A stretch of DNA of 64,000 bases from Pseudomonadota bacterium (GCA_023393525.1 JAEWKZ010000108.1:11318-75317); one strand, 5' to 3'. Shown: positions 25,933-35,303, counted from the first letter of the stretch. Program-made: numbers and translations. Notes: generated from the letters alone by a model not told the origin.

Positions 25933-26991
25933 TCAACCCGAATAATCCCAATCCTCCTCGTAGATTTCGGCAAGATGTTGTTTGATCGCCACATTTCCCA
26001 GTGCCCCAGCCCCATCTTTAAAATACGCATTCCACTTTGGCCCCCGGCCCTTGAGGTCTTTATAAGCGCTACGCAGTGCATCCGGGTCATCTTCCAGGAG
26101 CAGTTCGATGAGCTGTTGCGCCTGGAGCAGATCTTTGCGTTTTTTGGCGGCTTCGATGGGATTCCGTCGTTGCGAGACGATCAGCTTGTGCAGTGCGAAG
26201 CGGGCGGGGTTTGGGATGTGGGTGGGCGCTCCTCCTCCGACGAGCAGGATGGTTTCGACAGGATCAACTACGAGGTAGTCGAGTAATCTTTGTGGTTGTC
26301 CGTGACTTCCGAGCCCTTTGGAGTGGATGGGGCCTCTGTCCGGACCGGAAAAGGGCATGAGCACGTCAAGGCGAATTTTGTCTTGATTGATGTAGGAAAC
26401 CGGCGGGGTTCGCGGGTCCATGCCGGGCACCTCGCCAAATGTCTCATCCAGGTTCGTGAGCACTTCCAGCAAAGGGACGTTCAGATTTTTTTCCATCGCA
26501 AGGGAGATCGTATGAACCTCGGTCATGTCCACGTCCAGGGTGTGGAACGCGGATTGCCCGAATTTTACCCCCAGCATCGCGCCGTATGCCTGGAAAGCGA
26601 TGGTCCCGACAACGAGGGCGCGTTCAAGCACGCCAGCCTCATGCAGCCCAAGCAGGAGATTGGCCACCTTGCCCGTCGGCGCGGCAACTCCTGACGACTT
26701 GAGCGTGCTGATGATCTCCATGCGCCCGTTGTATCCCGCCTTGGCCGCCTCGAACGCGGCCACCTTGGCCGCGAGTCCCTGATCTCCAACAGGTCCGATA
26801 TATTCACGCTGCTGATATTTTCCGGAGGTGGTGCGTCTGCTTTTTTGGAAATACCAGTGCGCCTGATCGCCAACCGGCACGGTGACGATACTGCCGCTCA
26901 AAGGCCATAGTTCGGGATTGCGCGGTTCCGACCTGCACTGGTCCGCCAGTTCGGCAAAAAGGCTGTGCGTGATGAGCGGAAGTCGTTTCAT
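25933..26991 (-). CDS. GSU2403-type nucleotidyltransferase-fold protein
   Basis: 352 residues resembling the NTP_transf_8 (GSU2403) family. TLDVDMTEVH near residue 155 supplies the metal-binding DxD of the polymerase-beta fold, after a helix containing VVGTIAFQAYGAML, the G-rich start of the catalytic lobe. The C-terminal third is helical. Target unknown; related folds modify tRNA or proteins in toxin and defence settings. The ATG at 26991 has no Shine-Dalgarno sequence, and TATAGT sits six bases upstream, as expected for a leaderless message. Accessory-region context with a broken toxin gene follows upstream. Confidence 0.75.
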   Translation of the reverse strand: MKRLPLITHSLFAELADQCRSEPRNPELWPLSGSIVTVPVGDQAHWYFQKSRRTTSGKYQQREYIGPVGDQGLAAKVAAFEAAKAGYNGRMEIISTLKSSGVAAPTGKVANLLLGLHEAGVLERALVVGTIAFQAYGAMLGVKFGQSAFHTLDVDMTEVHTISLAMEKNLNVPLLEVLTNLDETFGEVPGMDPRTPPVSYINQDKIRLDVLMPFSGPDRGPIHSKGLGSHGQPQRLLDYLVVDPVETILLVGGGAPTHIPNPARFALHKLIVSQRRNPIEAAKKRKDLLQAQQLIELLLEDDPDALRSAYKDLKGRGPKWNAYFKDGAGALGNVAIKQHLAEIYEEDWDYSG

Positions 26992-27086
26992 GGCGCAACT
27001 ATAATTCAATTTTAAAATGAAGTATAGTCGTGCCCAAAATGGGATTCGGGCTCACGAGGTTTTAAGCTCACAGGGCCTGGGAGAAG

Positions 27087-27383
27087 CTATCGCCGACCGC
27101 GCCAATAGAACGGCCTTCTCTTCTGATGCGCGATGGCCAGCAATCGGATCTCGTGAGGGCGGATGGAGTAGACGAGGTAATACGGGAATTTTGCCAACTG
27201 TTTCCTGCGCAGGTTGCCCCGCAGCGCTGTCGCCGCTTCGGGATGCTGTTTGACGGCCTCGATCGTGCGCTGGATTTAGTCCAGAAAAACAGTTCCGAGT
27301 CCGGGAGCTTGGAGGTCATAGAAATCGGCGGCTTCATTGATCTCCGCTTCGGCTGTCTCGTGAATCAAGACGCGGAGAGTCAT
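27087..27383 (-). pseudogene. ParE/RelE-family toxin, interrupted by an in-frame stop
   Basis: A complete 98-codon reading frame of the ParE toxin family except that codon 36 is TAA (minus strand, 27276-27278). Before it: LIHETAEAEINEAADFYD, the usual first helix. After it: IQRTIEAVKQHP, FPYYLVYSI and the C-terminal AHQKRRPFYWRGR that carries the family's basic residues. No frame change is needed, so one base change explains the loss. The ATG overlaps the antitoxin stop (ATGA). A sequencing error is possible. Confidence 0.85.
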
Positions 27384-27604
27384 TTTCGCCCGGTCCGAGC
27401 CCGTGCCAATACCTCGTCGGCGGGATAGGCGCGGGCGGTGCCGTCGCCAAGTTCCTGGTCACGGCGGATCGCTTCGTCGATCCATAACCGTTCGATTTCC
27501 GGTTCGCTCAGGGCGTCCAGACTGGCCAGCAGTTCACGGGCCAGGTGCGCACGGCCCTCCGGGTTCAAGCCAAACGCTTCTTTTTTCAGTTCCTCAACGC
27601 TCAC
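27380..27604 (-). CDS. Addiction-module antitoxin (Unstab_antitox family)
   Basis: 74 residues from a GTG start with GGAGGTG four bases upstream. The sequence (SVEELKKEAFGLNPEGRAHL, then IERLWIDEAIRRDQELGDG) is the typical helical antitoxin of the TIGR02574/PF09720 family that precedes ParE-like toxins. It keeps an open frame while its toxin is interrupted, so it may persist as an orphan antitoxin able to counter related toxins. Confidence 0.85.
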   Translation of the reverse strand: MSVEELKKEAFGLNPEGRAHLARELLASLDALSEPEIERLWIDEAIRRDQELGDGTARAYPADEVLARARTGRK

Positions 27605-27764
27605 GACGCACCTCCGATATGGGCTCACGTATTCGACATGTTGTCGCACCCGATGGGCGGGGCTTTCTTTACTCTTGTATAATCGGATGGCTCTATCCCG
27701 CAAGTGTTCCGGAAAACCTTGCCCCAGAGGAATCACGAGGTGTGGGGTGTTCTTGCGCAACCGC

Positions 27765-28547
27765 CTACCGCATCCACCGCTTGCGGTGGAAGCGGTACAG
27801 CCCCAGTTCCAGCACGATGAAGAGGACGATGGGCACGGCCAGGAAGATCAGGGTGATAAGCGCCCCGAGACCCCGGTTGGAGGAGGTGATGAGGGGAAAG
27901 AGATAGCCCGTGAAAGACGCGACGCTTCCGCCTCCGATCAGGAAGACCAGGAAATATTCGGAGAACGCCACCAGAAAGACCACGCTTGCGCCCGCGGCCA
28001 TGGCCGGGAGGAGCTGCGGCAGTTCCACTTCCAGAAAGACGCGCCGTTTCGATGCGCCCAGATTGCGAGCGCAGACGGCGTATTCGCGACCCATGAGGGT
28101 GTAGCCCGTGGTCAGGGCGCGCAGCATGTACGGGTAGCTGATCATGGACAGGACCAGGATCACCCCTGGCGTGGTGTCGGCCAGGCCGATCTTGAGGAAG
28201 ATGAAGTGCAGGCCCATGGAAAAGGTCATGGCCGGAACCAGGGCCGGAAGCAGGAGCAGGCCTTCGAGCAGGTTCTTGCCCGGAAAAGTCTGAAACGCCA
28301 ATACCTGCGCGGGCAGGATGGTCATGGCCAGGGTCACGGCCATCGTCGCCAGGGAATAGCCCAGGGAGCTGGCCAGCGCAGTCAGGAAAGGTCCTGGCCT
28401 CGCCGCGAGGAAGCGGAGCCCGTCAAAAGTCAGCTCCGGCCAGAGCTCCGGGAAGCGCCAGCCCGGCGCACCGGCCTGCAGGATCAGCACGACCACCGGC
28501 AGCAGGAAGAGAAGCGCCAGAACGATGATGGTCGGCGCGTGTCTCAC
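27765..28547 (-). CDS. ABC transporter permease, second subunit (YnjC C-half-like)
   Basis: 260 residues with about six membrane helices and the EAA-type loop ARNLGASKRRVFLEVELP near residue 180. The GTG start overlaps the stop of the preceding permease (GTGA). In E. coli YnjC is one long protein of two fused permease halves; here the halves are separate genes. Last gene of the importer operon. Confidence 0.85.
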   Translation of the reverse strand: MRHAPTIIVLALLFLLPVVVLILQAGAPGWRFPELWPELTFDGLRFLAARPGPFLTALASSLGYSLATMAVTLAMTILPAQVLAFQTFPGKNLLEGLLLLPALVPAMTFSMGLHFIFLKIGLADTTPGVILVLSMISYPYMLRALTTGYTLMGREYAVCARNLGASKRRVFLEVELPQLLPAMAAGASVVFLVAFSEYFLVFLIGGGSVASFTGYLFPLITSSNRGLGALITLIFLAVPIVLFIVLELGLYRFHRKRWMR

Positions 28548-29407
28548 AGCTTGCGCCTCCAGCCGTCGAGGTAGGCGGCGAAGCGGTTGTAGAGCATGGC
28601 GAAGACGGCTGCGAAGACGAACATGAGCGTCAGGATGGCCATGGCCTGGGGGCGTTGGCTCAGGTCGCGCTGGAAGAAGATGTCGAACACCCTGATGGAG
28701 AGCATGCCGGGGTGCGACTCCCCGAGCACGAAGGGGATGTCGAAGGAGCCGAAGGCGTACAGGAAAAGGATGATGAAGGCACTGTGCATGGCCGGCAAGA
28801 GGCGCGGCAGGGTCACGGACCAGAAGGTGCGCACGGACCCGGCCCCGAGCATGCGCGCGGTCTGGATCAGCCGGATGTCGAAGCCGAAGAGCACGGCCCC
28901 GATGAGAAGCAGGGCAAAGGGCACGCCCTTGAGCAGAAAGGCCAGGATCATGCCCAGTCCGCTGCCCGTGTGCAGGAGGTTCGGAAATTCCTCCGGCGAG
29001 GAGATGATCCCGGTCTGGAAGAGAACCGAGGACGCAAGGCCGGTCCGGCTGAGCAGCAAAAGGACCAGGAAGGCCACCGCCACGTGGGGCAGGATGAGCC
29101 CGACTTTGGAAACCACGCCCACCCTGCGCAGGCCGGGCGGCATGCGCCACAGGGCCAGCGCGAGGACGGTGCCGCCCAGGACCGAGCCCGCCGCCGAAAA
29201 AAAGGCCACGGACAAGGACAGGCCAAGAGACTGCCGTATGCCCTGATCCTGAATCAGGGTCTGGTAGTGCTCGATGCCTGCCTCCCCTGATCCCAGCGGC
29301 AGGAACAGGCCCAGGCTCTGGGCCAGGGTCAGGGCCAGGCCCGCGCAGAAGAGGGCGCAGTAGGGCAGCAGCAGGGGCAGAAGACCGTGGATGATCCCGT
29401 GTTTCAT
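28544..29407 (-). CDS. ABC transporter permease, first subunit (YnjC N-half-like)
   Basis: 287 residues with about six membrane helices. The EAA loop reads ARMLGAGSVRTFWSVTLP near residue 190, the site that docks on the ATPase. It begins 14 bases after the binding-protein gene and overlaps the second permease by four bases, so the importer subunits are made together. Confidence 0.87.
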   Translation of the reverse strand: MKHGIIHGLLPLLLPYCALFCAGLALTLAQSLGLFLPLGSGEAGIEHYQTLIQDQGIRQSLGLSLSVAFFSAAGSVLGGTVLALALWRMPPGLRRVGVVSKVGLILPHVAVAFLVLLLLSRTGLASSVLFQTGIISSPEEFPNLLHTGSGLGMILAFLLKGVPFALLLIGAVLFGFDIRLIQTARMLGAGSVRTFWSVTLPRLLPAMHSAFIILFLYAFGSFDIPFVLGESHPGMLSIRVFDIFFQRDLSQRPQAMAILTLMFVFAAVFAMLYNRFAAYLDGWRRKL

Positions 29408-29420
29408 GGGAAAAAGCCCG

Positions 29421-30632
29421 CTAGTGCCCGAGGATGATCGTGTCCCAGTCCCGTTCCAGAAGCTCCAGATATTCGGAAGCGATCTCCGGCACGGCCGCCG
29501 CCGAGAGCGCATCCGCGCCAAGGGTGGCCGCGCCCAGGTCCACCGCGTCGAAGGCCCCGCGCTTTTCCTCGTCCAGCTTCCCGATCTCCAGGGCGGGCAG
29601 ATCGCCCCAGTTCTCGGGCTTGAACTTGGAGAGCTGGGCTTCGGGGCTCATCAGGAAATTGGCCAGGATCATGGCCCCGGCCTTGTTCGGGGCGTTGAAG
29701 GGGATGGCCGTGAAATGGGTGTTGAAAATGGCCCCCTCGGCCAGGACAAAGGTCCTCACCGTGTCCGGATAGGTCTTCTCCAAAATCTTCATCTGGGCGT
29801 GGGCCGGGTGGTAGGACATGCCCATGTCGATCTCGCCGCGTGCAAAGAGGGTGTCCAGGGCGGCCGCGTCCTTCGGATAGGTCCGTCCTTCCTGCCAGAG
29901 ATACGGCTTTAAGTCGTTTAGCCAGGTAAAGGTCTGCGGTGCGTTTTTGGCGTAGAGCTCGGGGTTGAAGCCGTTCAGGTACTGCTCGTGCCCTCCCGTG
30001 GTGGCGTAGAAAACCTGGCGTAGAAAGGCCGAACCCGTGAAGTCCGGGGGCTGAGGGTAGGTGAAACGTCCCGGATTGGCCCTGATCCAGTCCGCAAACT
30101 CAGCCATCGTGGCTGGCGGGGTGGGAGTGCGCTCCGTGTCATACTCGAACACGAACTGTGCCCGGCCATAGGGCGCTTCAAACCCGTTCACGGGGTAACC
30201 GAAATCATGGGCCGATTTCTGAGGGTCGTACCAGGCCGTGAAATTGGGCAGCCTGTCCGTGAAGGGGCCGAAAAGCACCCCGGCCTGCATGGAGTTCTTG
30301 AAGTTTTCGCCGTTGATCCACAAGAGGTCCATGGTCCCCGTGTTCTTGTTCGCCGCCTTTTCGGTCAGGAGCTTGTTGACGAAGACCGGCGCGTCCATGG
30401 GTACGCGCACCACGTTGATGTCGTACAGGCGCTTCATTTCGCCGGCCACATAGGTATCGACCCACTGGTTGATCTGGGCGCTGCCGCCCCACATGTGCCA
30501 GCGCACCTCCGTGCCGCGCGCGGCTTGTTCCAGACTCGCGTAGTCCTGCCGGAGCACGGACTCCTCGGTCGGAGCCTCGGAACACCCGGCGGTCAAGGCC
30601 AGGAAGAGGGAGAGAAGAAATATTACGCGCAT
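29421..30632 (-). CDS. YnjB-like substrate-binding lipoprotein
   Basis: 403 residues. The signal peptide ends LTAGC, with the lipid-modified Cys at position 17. The mature protein resembles COG4134 (YnjB): WHMWGGSAQINQWVDTYV near residue 46 and DLLWINGENF near 102 are characteristic. The ligand of YnjBCD systems is not established; sequence kinship is to thiamine, polyamine and iron binders. GGAGG precedes the ATG, which lies within the end of the ATPase gene (10-base overlap). Confidence 0.85.
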   Translation of the reverse strand: MRVIFLLSLFLALTAGCSEAPTEESVLRQDYASLEQAARGTEVRWHMWGGSAQINQWVDTYVAGEMKRLYDINVVRVPMDAPVFVNKLLTEKAANKNTGTMDLLWINGENFKNSMQAGVLFGPFTDRLPNFTAWYDPQKSAHDFGYPVNGFEAPYGRAQFVFEYDTERTPTPPATMAEFADWIRANPGRFTYPQPPDFTGSAFLRQVFYATTGGHEQYLNGFNPELYAKNAPQTFTWLNDLKPYLWQEGRTYPKDAAALDTLFARGEIDMGMSYHPAHAQMKILEKTYPDTVRTFVLAEGAIFNTHFTAIPFNAPNKAGAMILANFLMSPEAQLSKFKPENWGDLPALEIGKLDEEKRGAFDAVDLGAATLGADALSAAAVPEIASEYLELLERDWDTIILGH

Positions 30633-31597
30633 GAATCCTCCGGGAAAAAATCGCCCATGATCGGCGGATACTGGTTTGAAACATGGATGCTCACCCTGTC
30701 GCCGGGCTGGGCCAGGGGCTCCAGGGCGTAGACCGCGAGTTCCTGATCCAGGACGCGCACGGTGTAGGACAGATAATGCCCCGCGAAGTGCGCGGCCGTG
30801 ACGGTGCCGGGTCCGTCCGCATCCCTTTGCAGGCGCAGGGCTTCCGGTCGCAGCCAGCAGGTCTCAAGGCCCAGGAGCCGGGCCAGGGAGGGGCCGATGG
30901 TGTTGACCGGACCCAGAAAGCGGGCCGTGTCCATGTCCACGGGCCGCCGGTAGACCTCCAGCGGCGGAGCGAACTGTCGCAACCTGCCCCCGAACATGAC
31001 CCCGATGCGGTCGGACATGGCCAGGGCCTCCTGCAGGTCGTGGGTCACGCAGATCGTGGTGATGCCGAAGGCGCGCTGGGTGGAGCGGATGAAGAGGGCC
31101 GTCTCCATCTTCAGGTTGCGATCCAGGTTGGCGAAGGGTTCGTCCAGAAGCAGCAGGGATGGTTCCAGGATCATGGCCCGGGCGATGGCCACGCGCTGCT
31201 TCTGCCCGCCCGAGAGCTGGGCCGGGTAGGCGTCGGCCCGGTCCTCCAAGTGAAAATAGCCGAGCAGGGGCATGACCTTGCCTTGGATGTCGGCCTTGGA
31301 CAGCCCGCGCGCTTTGAGGCCGAAGGCGATGTTCTGGAACACCGTCATGTTCGGGAAGAGTACGTAGTCTTGAAAGACGAGAATGGCCGGGGGTTTGCCG
31401 CCGTCCAGATGTTCGACCGTTCCGCTGTCCGGAGCCTGCAGCCCTGCGATGATGTGCAGCAAGGTTGTCTTGCCCGCGCCCGAGGGGCCGACCAGGGACA
31501 CGAGGCCGCCCCGGCCCACGTCGAAGCTCACGTCCTCGAAGACCGTGGCCGCGCCGAAACGTTTGCCCAGGGCCTCTACCCGCAGCAGGACATCCAT
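30623..31597 (-). CDS. ABC transporter ATP-binding protein (YnjD-like)
   Basis: 324 residues. Walker A GPSGAGKTT near residue 36, Q-loop VFQDYVLFPN, signature [14 protein letters not shown] near 130, Walker B LLLLDEPFANLD and H-loop VTHD are all intact. After the ATPase domain, a C-terminal TOBE-type domain of about 90 residues is present, as in polyamine and molybdate importers. Begins eight bases after the oxidoreductase gene. Energises uptake by the two permeases encoded downstream. Confidence 0.92.
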   Translation of the reverse strand: MDVLLRVEALGKRFGAATVFEDVSFDVGRGGLVSLVGPSGAGKTTLLHIIAGLQAPDSGTVEHLDGGKPPAILVFQDYVLFPNMTVFQNIAFGLKARGLSKADIQGKVMPLLGYFHLEDRADAYPAQLSGGQKQRVAIARAMILEPSLLLLDEPFANLDRNLKMETALFIRSTQRAFGITTICVTHDLQEALAMSDRIGVMFGGRLRQFAPPLEVYRRPVDMDTARFLGPVNTIGPSLARLLGLETCWLRPEALRLQRDADGPGTVTAAHFAGHYLSYTVRVLDQELAVYALEPLAQPGDRVSIHVSNQYPPIMGDFFPEDSCA

Positions 31598-31604
31598 GGG
31601 CCCG

Positions 31605-32720
31605 TCAGCGTTCAAGAGCCTGGAAATGACACATGAAGCGGCGATCGATGTGGTCTTTGAGTAAAAATCCCAGCCAGTTGCAGAAGATAAGCCCCCCCTT
31701 GCAGAAGATGGCCGTGTCGTCGCCCATGTTGAACAGCAGCAGGTATTTTCCGCCGGGATCGAAGCGCTGCATCCTGGTCCCGTTCAAGGCGGCGCGCACG
31801 TTGCGCAGCAGGACCGGGTTTTCGCGCACCGCATAGACCCCGACCTTGTCCAGGGCCCTGGGCTCGAAATCGATGCAGTCGCCGCCGCCGAAAATTTCGG
31901 GGTGTTTCACGCTCTGCAGCCACTGGTTGACCAGGAGCCCGCCCGTGATGCCGGTGGGCAGCCCGGAGTCGGCGAAGATGCGCGAGGGCCTCACGCCCGT
32001 GGCCACGAAGATGAGATCCGGGTGATGTTGCCTTCCGCCCTGGAGGATGACGCCGTTACTGATTTCGTCCACATAGCCGTCTTCGTTGATCTCGATGTTC
32101 TGGCGGGCAAAGGATTCACGGGCCATTTTTCCGATTTTTTCCGGAAAGCGGCCAAGCAGCTCCCGTCCGGCGAAAAGGGTGATGCGCGGCTCGTGCCGCC
32201 CTTTGAGTTTGGCCAGTCTGCGCACGTTGCCAGCGATTTCAAGGGCGGCCGGGCCGCCTCCGACCACGGCCACATGGGGGCGGGTGCGCGTTGCGCAAAG
32301 CGAGATCACGGCCCGCTGCGCCTCCTGCAGGCGTTCGATGGGCTTGACCGTGAATACGTTCGAGGTGTCGCCGTGGATATTGTCGAAGGGGATGAAGCTG
32401 CCCGCGTTGCAGGACAGCACATCGTAGTCCATGACCTGGCCGGAAGCCAGGGTGACTTGGCGCTCTTCGGCGTTTATGCGTGTGACCTTGTCGCGCACGA
32501 AGCTTCCGCCCATGGCTTCGACCACATGGCGGGTCGCGAAGCGGATTTCGTCCGGGGTGTAGGTCGTGCCGAGCATGCCCGGACCCATGCCGGAGTAGTA
32601 GTGGTGATCGGAGGGCTGGACGACGGTGACCTTGTGCCCTTCCCGGACCAGGTCGCGCATGTGGGCCAGGATGGTCATATGTGCATGGCCGCCGCCGGCC
32701 AGAAGCAGTTTCTTACCCAT
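31605..32720 (-). CDS. FAD/NAD(P)-dependent oxidoreductase (NDH-2-like, SelD-N-terminal type)
   Basis: 371 residues. The FAD-binding GGGHAHMTIL at the N-terminus, with its His residues, is typical of the pyridine nucleotide-disulfide oxidoreductase family TIGR03169, seen as an N-terminal fusion to selenophosphate synthase in some organisms. VVGGGPAALEIAG (about 155) binds NAD(P)H, and GDC (about 283) is the second FAD contact. Start ATG with GGGAG upstream. First gene of a five-gene transcript with the YnjBCD-like importer; what the pairing means is unknown. Confidence 0.85.
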   Translation of the reverse strand: MGKKLLLAGGGHAHMTILAHMRDLVREGHKVTVVQPSDHHYYSGMGPGMLGTTYTPDEIRFATRHVVEAMGGSFVRDKVTRINAEERQVTLASGQVMDYDVLSCNAGSFIPFDNIHGDTSNVFTVKPIERLQEAQRAVISLCATRTRPHVAVVGGGPAALEIAGNVRRLAKLKGRHEPRITLFAGRELLGRFPEKIGKMARESFARQNIEINEDGYVDEISNGVILQGGRQHHPDLIFVATGVRPSRIFADSGLPTGITGGLLVNQWLQSVKHPEIFGGGDCIDFEPRALDKVGVYAVRENPVLLRNVRAALNGTRMQRFDPGGKYLLLFNMGDDTAIFCKGGLIFCNWLGFLLKDHIDRRFMCHFQALER

Positions 32721-32849
32721 GGTCTTCTCCCGTGGTGATATTTCGGAACAGGCAGGTCGCTTGCCCATGTTTAACCATAATCCCCGGGTGGATGCAATGA
32801 TCTGACCGTGTTTCCCCTGCCGTTGCCGAACGGCCCGGCGAGGTCCGGG

Positions 32850-33782
32850 CTATTCGTGGCCCAGGTACCAGGCGTCGAAGAGATGGCGGGCGATGGTCTC
32901 GGTAGAGGGCAGGGCGAACTCTCCCGAGGCCAGCAAGGCCGGGATTTCATGGCGGGCAAACCAGCGGGCGTCCTCAAGTTCGGTTTTATCGATATGAATA
33001 TCCGTGGTCGTGGCGCGGGCATGAAAGCCGAGCATGAGCGATCCGGAAAACGGCCAGGGCTGGGAGGAAAAATAGCGCACATCGCAAACCTTTATGCCGG
33101 TTTCCTCCATGACCTCGCGCAGGACCGCGTCCTCGGCGCTCTCGCCTGGCTCCACATAACCGGAGAGGGCCGAATAGACCCGTGGTTTCCAGGTGCTCTG
33201 GCGGGCGAGCAGGCATTTGTCGCCATGGGTGCCCGCGTGGTGCACCAGCACGATCATGGCCGGATCGACGCGCGGGAAATGCTGCGCGCCGCACTGGGGG
33301 TTTGTGCAGGTCTGCGCCAGGGAGCCGGGCCTGATCGCGGTCGGGTGGCCGCAAAGATTGCAGAAACGCGCCAGGCTGTGCCAGCCCGCCACGGCGCGGG
33401 CGTAACCGAGCAGGGCGGCCATCTGATTAGGCAGCGCCGCCGCGTGCTGCCTCAGCGGCACGAAGACGCCCAGGCTGCCCAGACACTGGGTCGTGCTCGT
33501 CGGCAGGCGCTCGATGTTGATGGCGAAGTAACGGCTGCTCCCGTCTTCGCCCAGCAGAATAGCCTGCAGGTGTCCCTGGTCGCATTCTCCCAACATTTGC
33601 GCGGCGAGCAGGAGAGGTTCATTCCGGGCCGCGTCGAAAAGGATTTCGTCTCCCCTGACCACGACATAGAGGGCGCGGCCCGAGGTCAGGCCCCAGTCCG
33701 GAGCGTCGGGGCAGGGCAGGGGTTTGCGGTTCAGGACCAGTCCGGCGAAGGTGTTGAGGGCAGAGCGGGAGTAGTTATCCAT
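32850..33782 (-). CDS. nudC: NAD+ diphosphatase / NAD-RNA decapping hydrolase NudC
   Basis: 310 residues. A four-Cys zinc ribbon (CNLC near residue 142, CTNPQC near 160) precedes the Nudix domain. The Nudix box runs GYVEPGESAEDAVLREVMEE (about 208-227) and SQPWPFS just after is the NudC signature that distinguishes it from other Nudix enzymes. Cleaves NAD(H) and removes NAD caps from RNA. No overlap with its neighbours; probably a single gene. Confidence 0.95.
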   Translation of the reverse strand: MDNYSRSALNTFAGLVLNRKPLPCPDAPDWGLTSGRALYVVVRGDEILFDAARNEPLLLAAQMLGECDQGHLQAILLGEDGSSRYFAINIERLPTSTTQCLGSLGVFVPLRQHAAALPNQMAALLGYARAVAGWHSLARFCNLCGHPTAIRPGSLAQTCTNPQCGAQHFPRVDPAMIVLVHHAGTHGDKCLLARQSTWKPRVYSALSGYVEPGESAEDAVLREVMEETGIKVCDVRYFSSQPWPFSGSLMLGFHARATTTDIHIDKTELEDARWFARHEIPALLASGEFALPSTETIARHLFDAWYLGHE

Positions 33783-33836
33783 GAGGCACTCGGATGGGCG
33801 GCTTTGTGTTCGGCGCGGGTTGCGCGCGGGGCGTGC

Positions 33837-34730
33837 TCAGCGTTGTGCCCTGCTTTTGAACCTGCGGCAATAGGTGCAGTGGCGGCAGACCTTCTCCACC
33901 AATCGCCCGGCCGCGAACCCTTGGAGCATGGCGCGGGCTCTGGGCGAATCGATGATGTCGATCAATGGGGCGTCATGGAGATTGCCCAGCGCGATGCGGC
34001 CGTCAGCGTCCAGGCAGCACGGGCAGACCGTGCCGTCGGCCAGGATGGCGCAGTGGGTGGACAGGGCGTGGCAGAAGCCCTGTTCACGCTCCTGCGTGCC
34101 TGGGTCGCCCGGCCAGTCGAAGACCGTGTCCAGGTGCAGATAGGCGCGGCCCGCGAGCCTGGCGCTCTTGCGTCCCGGCGGGAGAGGTGGAATCTCGCAG
34201 TCAAGGCCGGATGCGATGCGTGCCCGCACCGCCGCGTCGAACTCGCTGCGCGCGGGGGCGTGCAGGCTGTCCAGGGTCCAGAGCCGAAAATTGATGTAGA
34301 GCTCGGGCCGCAGGCTGAGCGCCAGTCTGCTGAAATCGAGGATCGCCTCCAGGGTGCCGTGATCGAGGCCGTCAGTTCGGCGCAGGGACTGCATGGAGAA
34401 GTTGATCTGCCGCAGAGTCCGGTTTTGCAGGAGCAGACGCGATTTTTCGGGCAGCAGTGTGGCGTTGGTGGTCAGGTTGACCTGCACCCCGGCGTCCGCG
34501 CACAGTTCCATGATCGTCCCGAAATGCGGATGCAGGGTCGGTTCGCCGAGGACGTGCAGGCAGACCTGCCCGGACAGCGGGGCGATCTGCCGGATGACCC
34601 GCTCGAAAAAGGCCGGCTCCATGCTCGCGGGGCGTCGCCTGGTTCCGGCGCAGAAATCGCAGCGCAGGTTGCAGATGTTTGTGATCTCCACGTAGATCCG
34701 CTGGAAACGCAAGGCAGGATCGCTGGTCAT
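33837..34730 (-). CDS. Radical SAM protein with SPASM-like domain
   Basis: 297 residues. CNLRCDFC (about 20-27) binds the SAM-cleaving [4Fe-4S] cluster. GEPTLHPHF is the usual following motif. The C-terminus contains CAILADGTVCPCCLDADGR and CRHCTYCRRF, a SPASM-type cluster-binding domain. Such enzymes modify peptides or proteins, but no precursor peptide is seen nearby. The nudC start lies about 50 bases away on the same strand. Substrate unknown. Confidence 0.88.
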   Translation of the reverse strand: MTSDPALRFQRIYVEITNICNLRCDFCAGTRRRPASMEPAFFERVIRQIAPLSGQVCLHVLGEPTLHPHFGTIMELCADAGVQVNLTTNATLLPEKSRLLLQNRTLRQINFSMQSLRRTDGLDHGTLEAILDFSRLALSLRPELYINFRLWTLDSLHAPARSEFDAAVRARIASGLDCEIPPLPPGRKSARLAGRAYLHLDTVFDWPGDPGTQEREQGFCHALSTHCAILADGTVCPCCLDADGRIALGNLHDAPLIDIIDSPRARAMLQGFAAGRLVEKVCRHCTYCRRFKSRAQR

Positions 34731-34795
34731 ATGGTCTTTCGGCTCCGCCGGAATGATGGGGCTTCGCGCCTGTTTGCACCCTCCCCTCGGGGACG

Positions 34796-34822
34796 AAAAA
34801 GCCCCCGTCGCGAAACGGGGGC
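34796..34822 (-). terminator. Rho-independent terminator of paaK-ACT
   Basis: On the minus strand GCCCCCGT-TTCG-CGACGGGGGC followed by TTTTT, downstream of the ACT-domain gene. Strong hairpin and U-tract; ends the paaK transcript before the radical SAM gene. Confidence 0.88.
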
Positions 34823-34871
34823 CAGGAGTGACGGCATGAACCCGCCCGGCTTTGGGCGCGGCGCGATTGTT

Positions 34872-35303
34872 TTACAGGGTGTAGAGCTCGTCTCCGGACA
34901 GGATGCGCACGTTGTTCTTCTGCAGCACCTCGATGGCCTGGTCCGTGCGGTCGAAGCGGAAGATGAGGATGGCGTTGCGGCCGCTCTGGGTCACGAAGGC
35001 GTACATGTATTCCACGTTCACGCCGCCAGCGTTGAGCATCTCAAGGATGGAATGCAGCCCGCCGGGACGGTCGCCCACTTCGGCGGCCACGACGCTGGTC
35101 CGGCCAACGGTGAAGCCTTTGGCTTTCAGGGCTTCCTTGGCTTTCTCGTTGTCGGTCACGATGAGGCGCAGGATGCCGAAATCGGAGGTGTCGGCCAGGG
35201 ACAGGGCGCGGATATTGATCTGGTTTTCGGCCAGGGTCTTGGTCACTTCGGCCAGGCGGCCGGCTCTGTTTTCCAGAAAAACGGAAATCTGTTCAACTTT
35301 CAT
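34872..35303 (-). CDS. Tandem ACT-domain regulatory protein
   Basis: 143 residues made of two ACT domains (about 1-70 and 71-143), starting [21 protein letters not shown] pairs bind amino acids and regulate enzymes. Proteins of this kind are regularly found beside phenylacetate-CoA ligases in anaerobes and may sense phenylalanine or a related aromatic acid; this is inference from context. Begins 50 bases downstream of paaK. Confidence 0.88.
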   Translation of the reverse strand: MKVEQISVFLENRAGRLAEVTKTLAENQINIRALSLADTSDFGILRLIVTDNEKAKEALKAKGFTVGRTSVVAAEVGDRPGGLHSILEMLNAGGVNVEYMYAFVTQSGRNAILIFRFDRTDQAIEVLQKNNVRILSGDELYTL

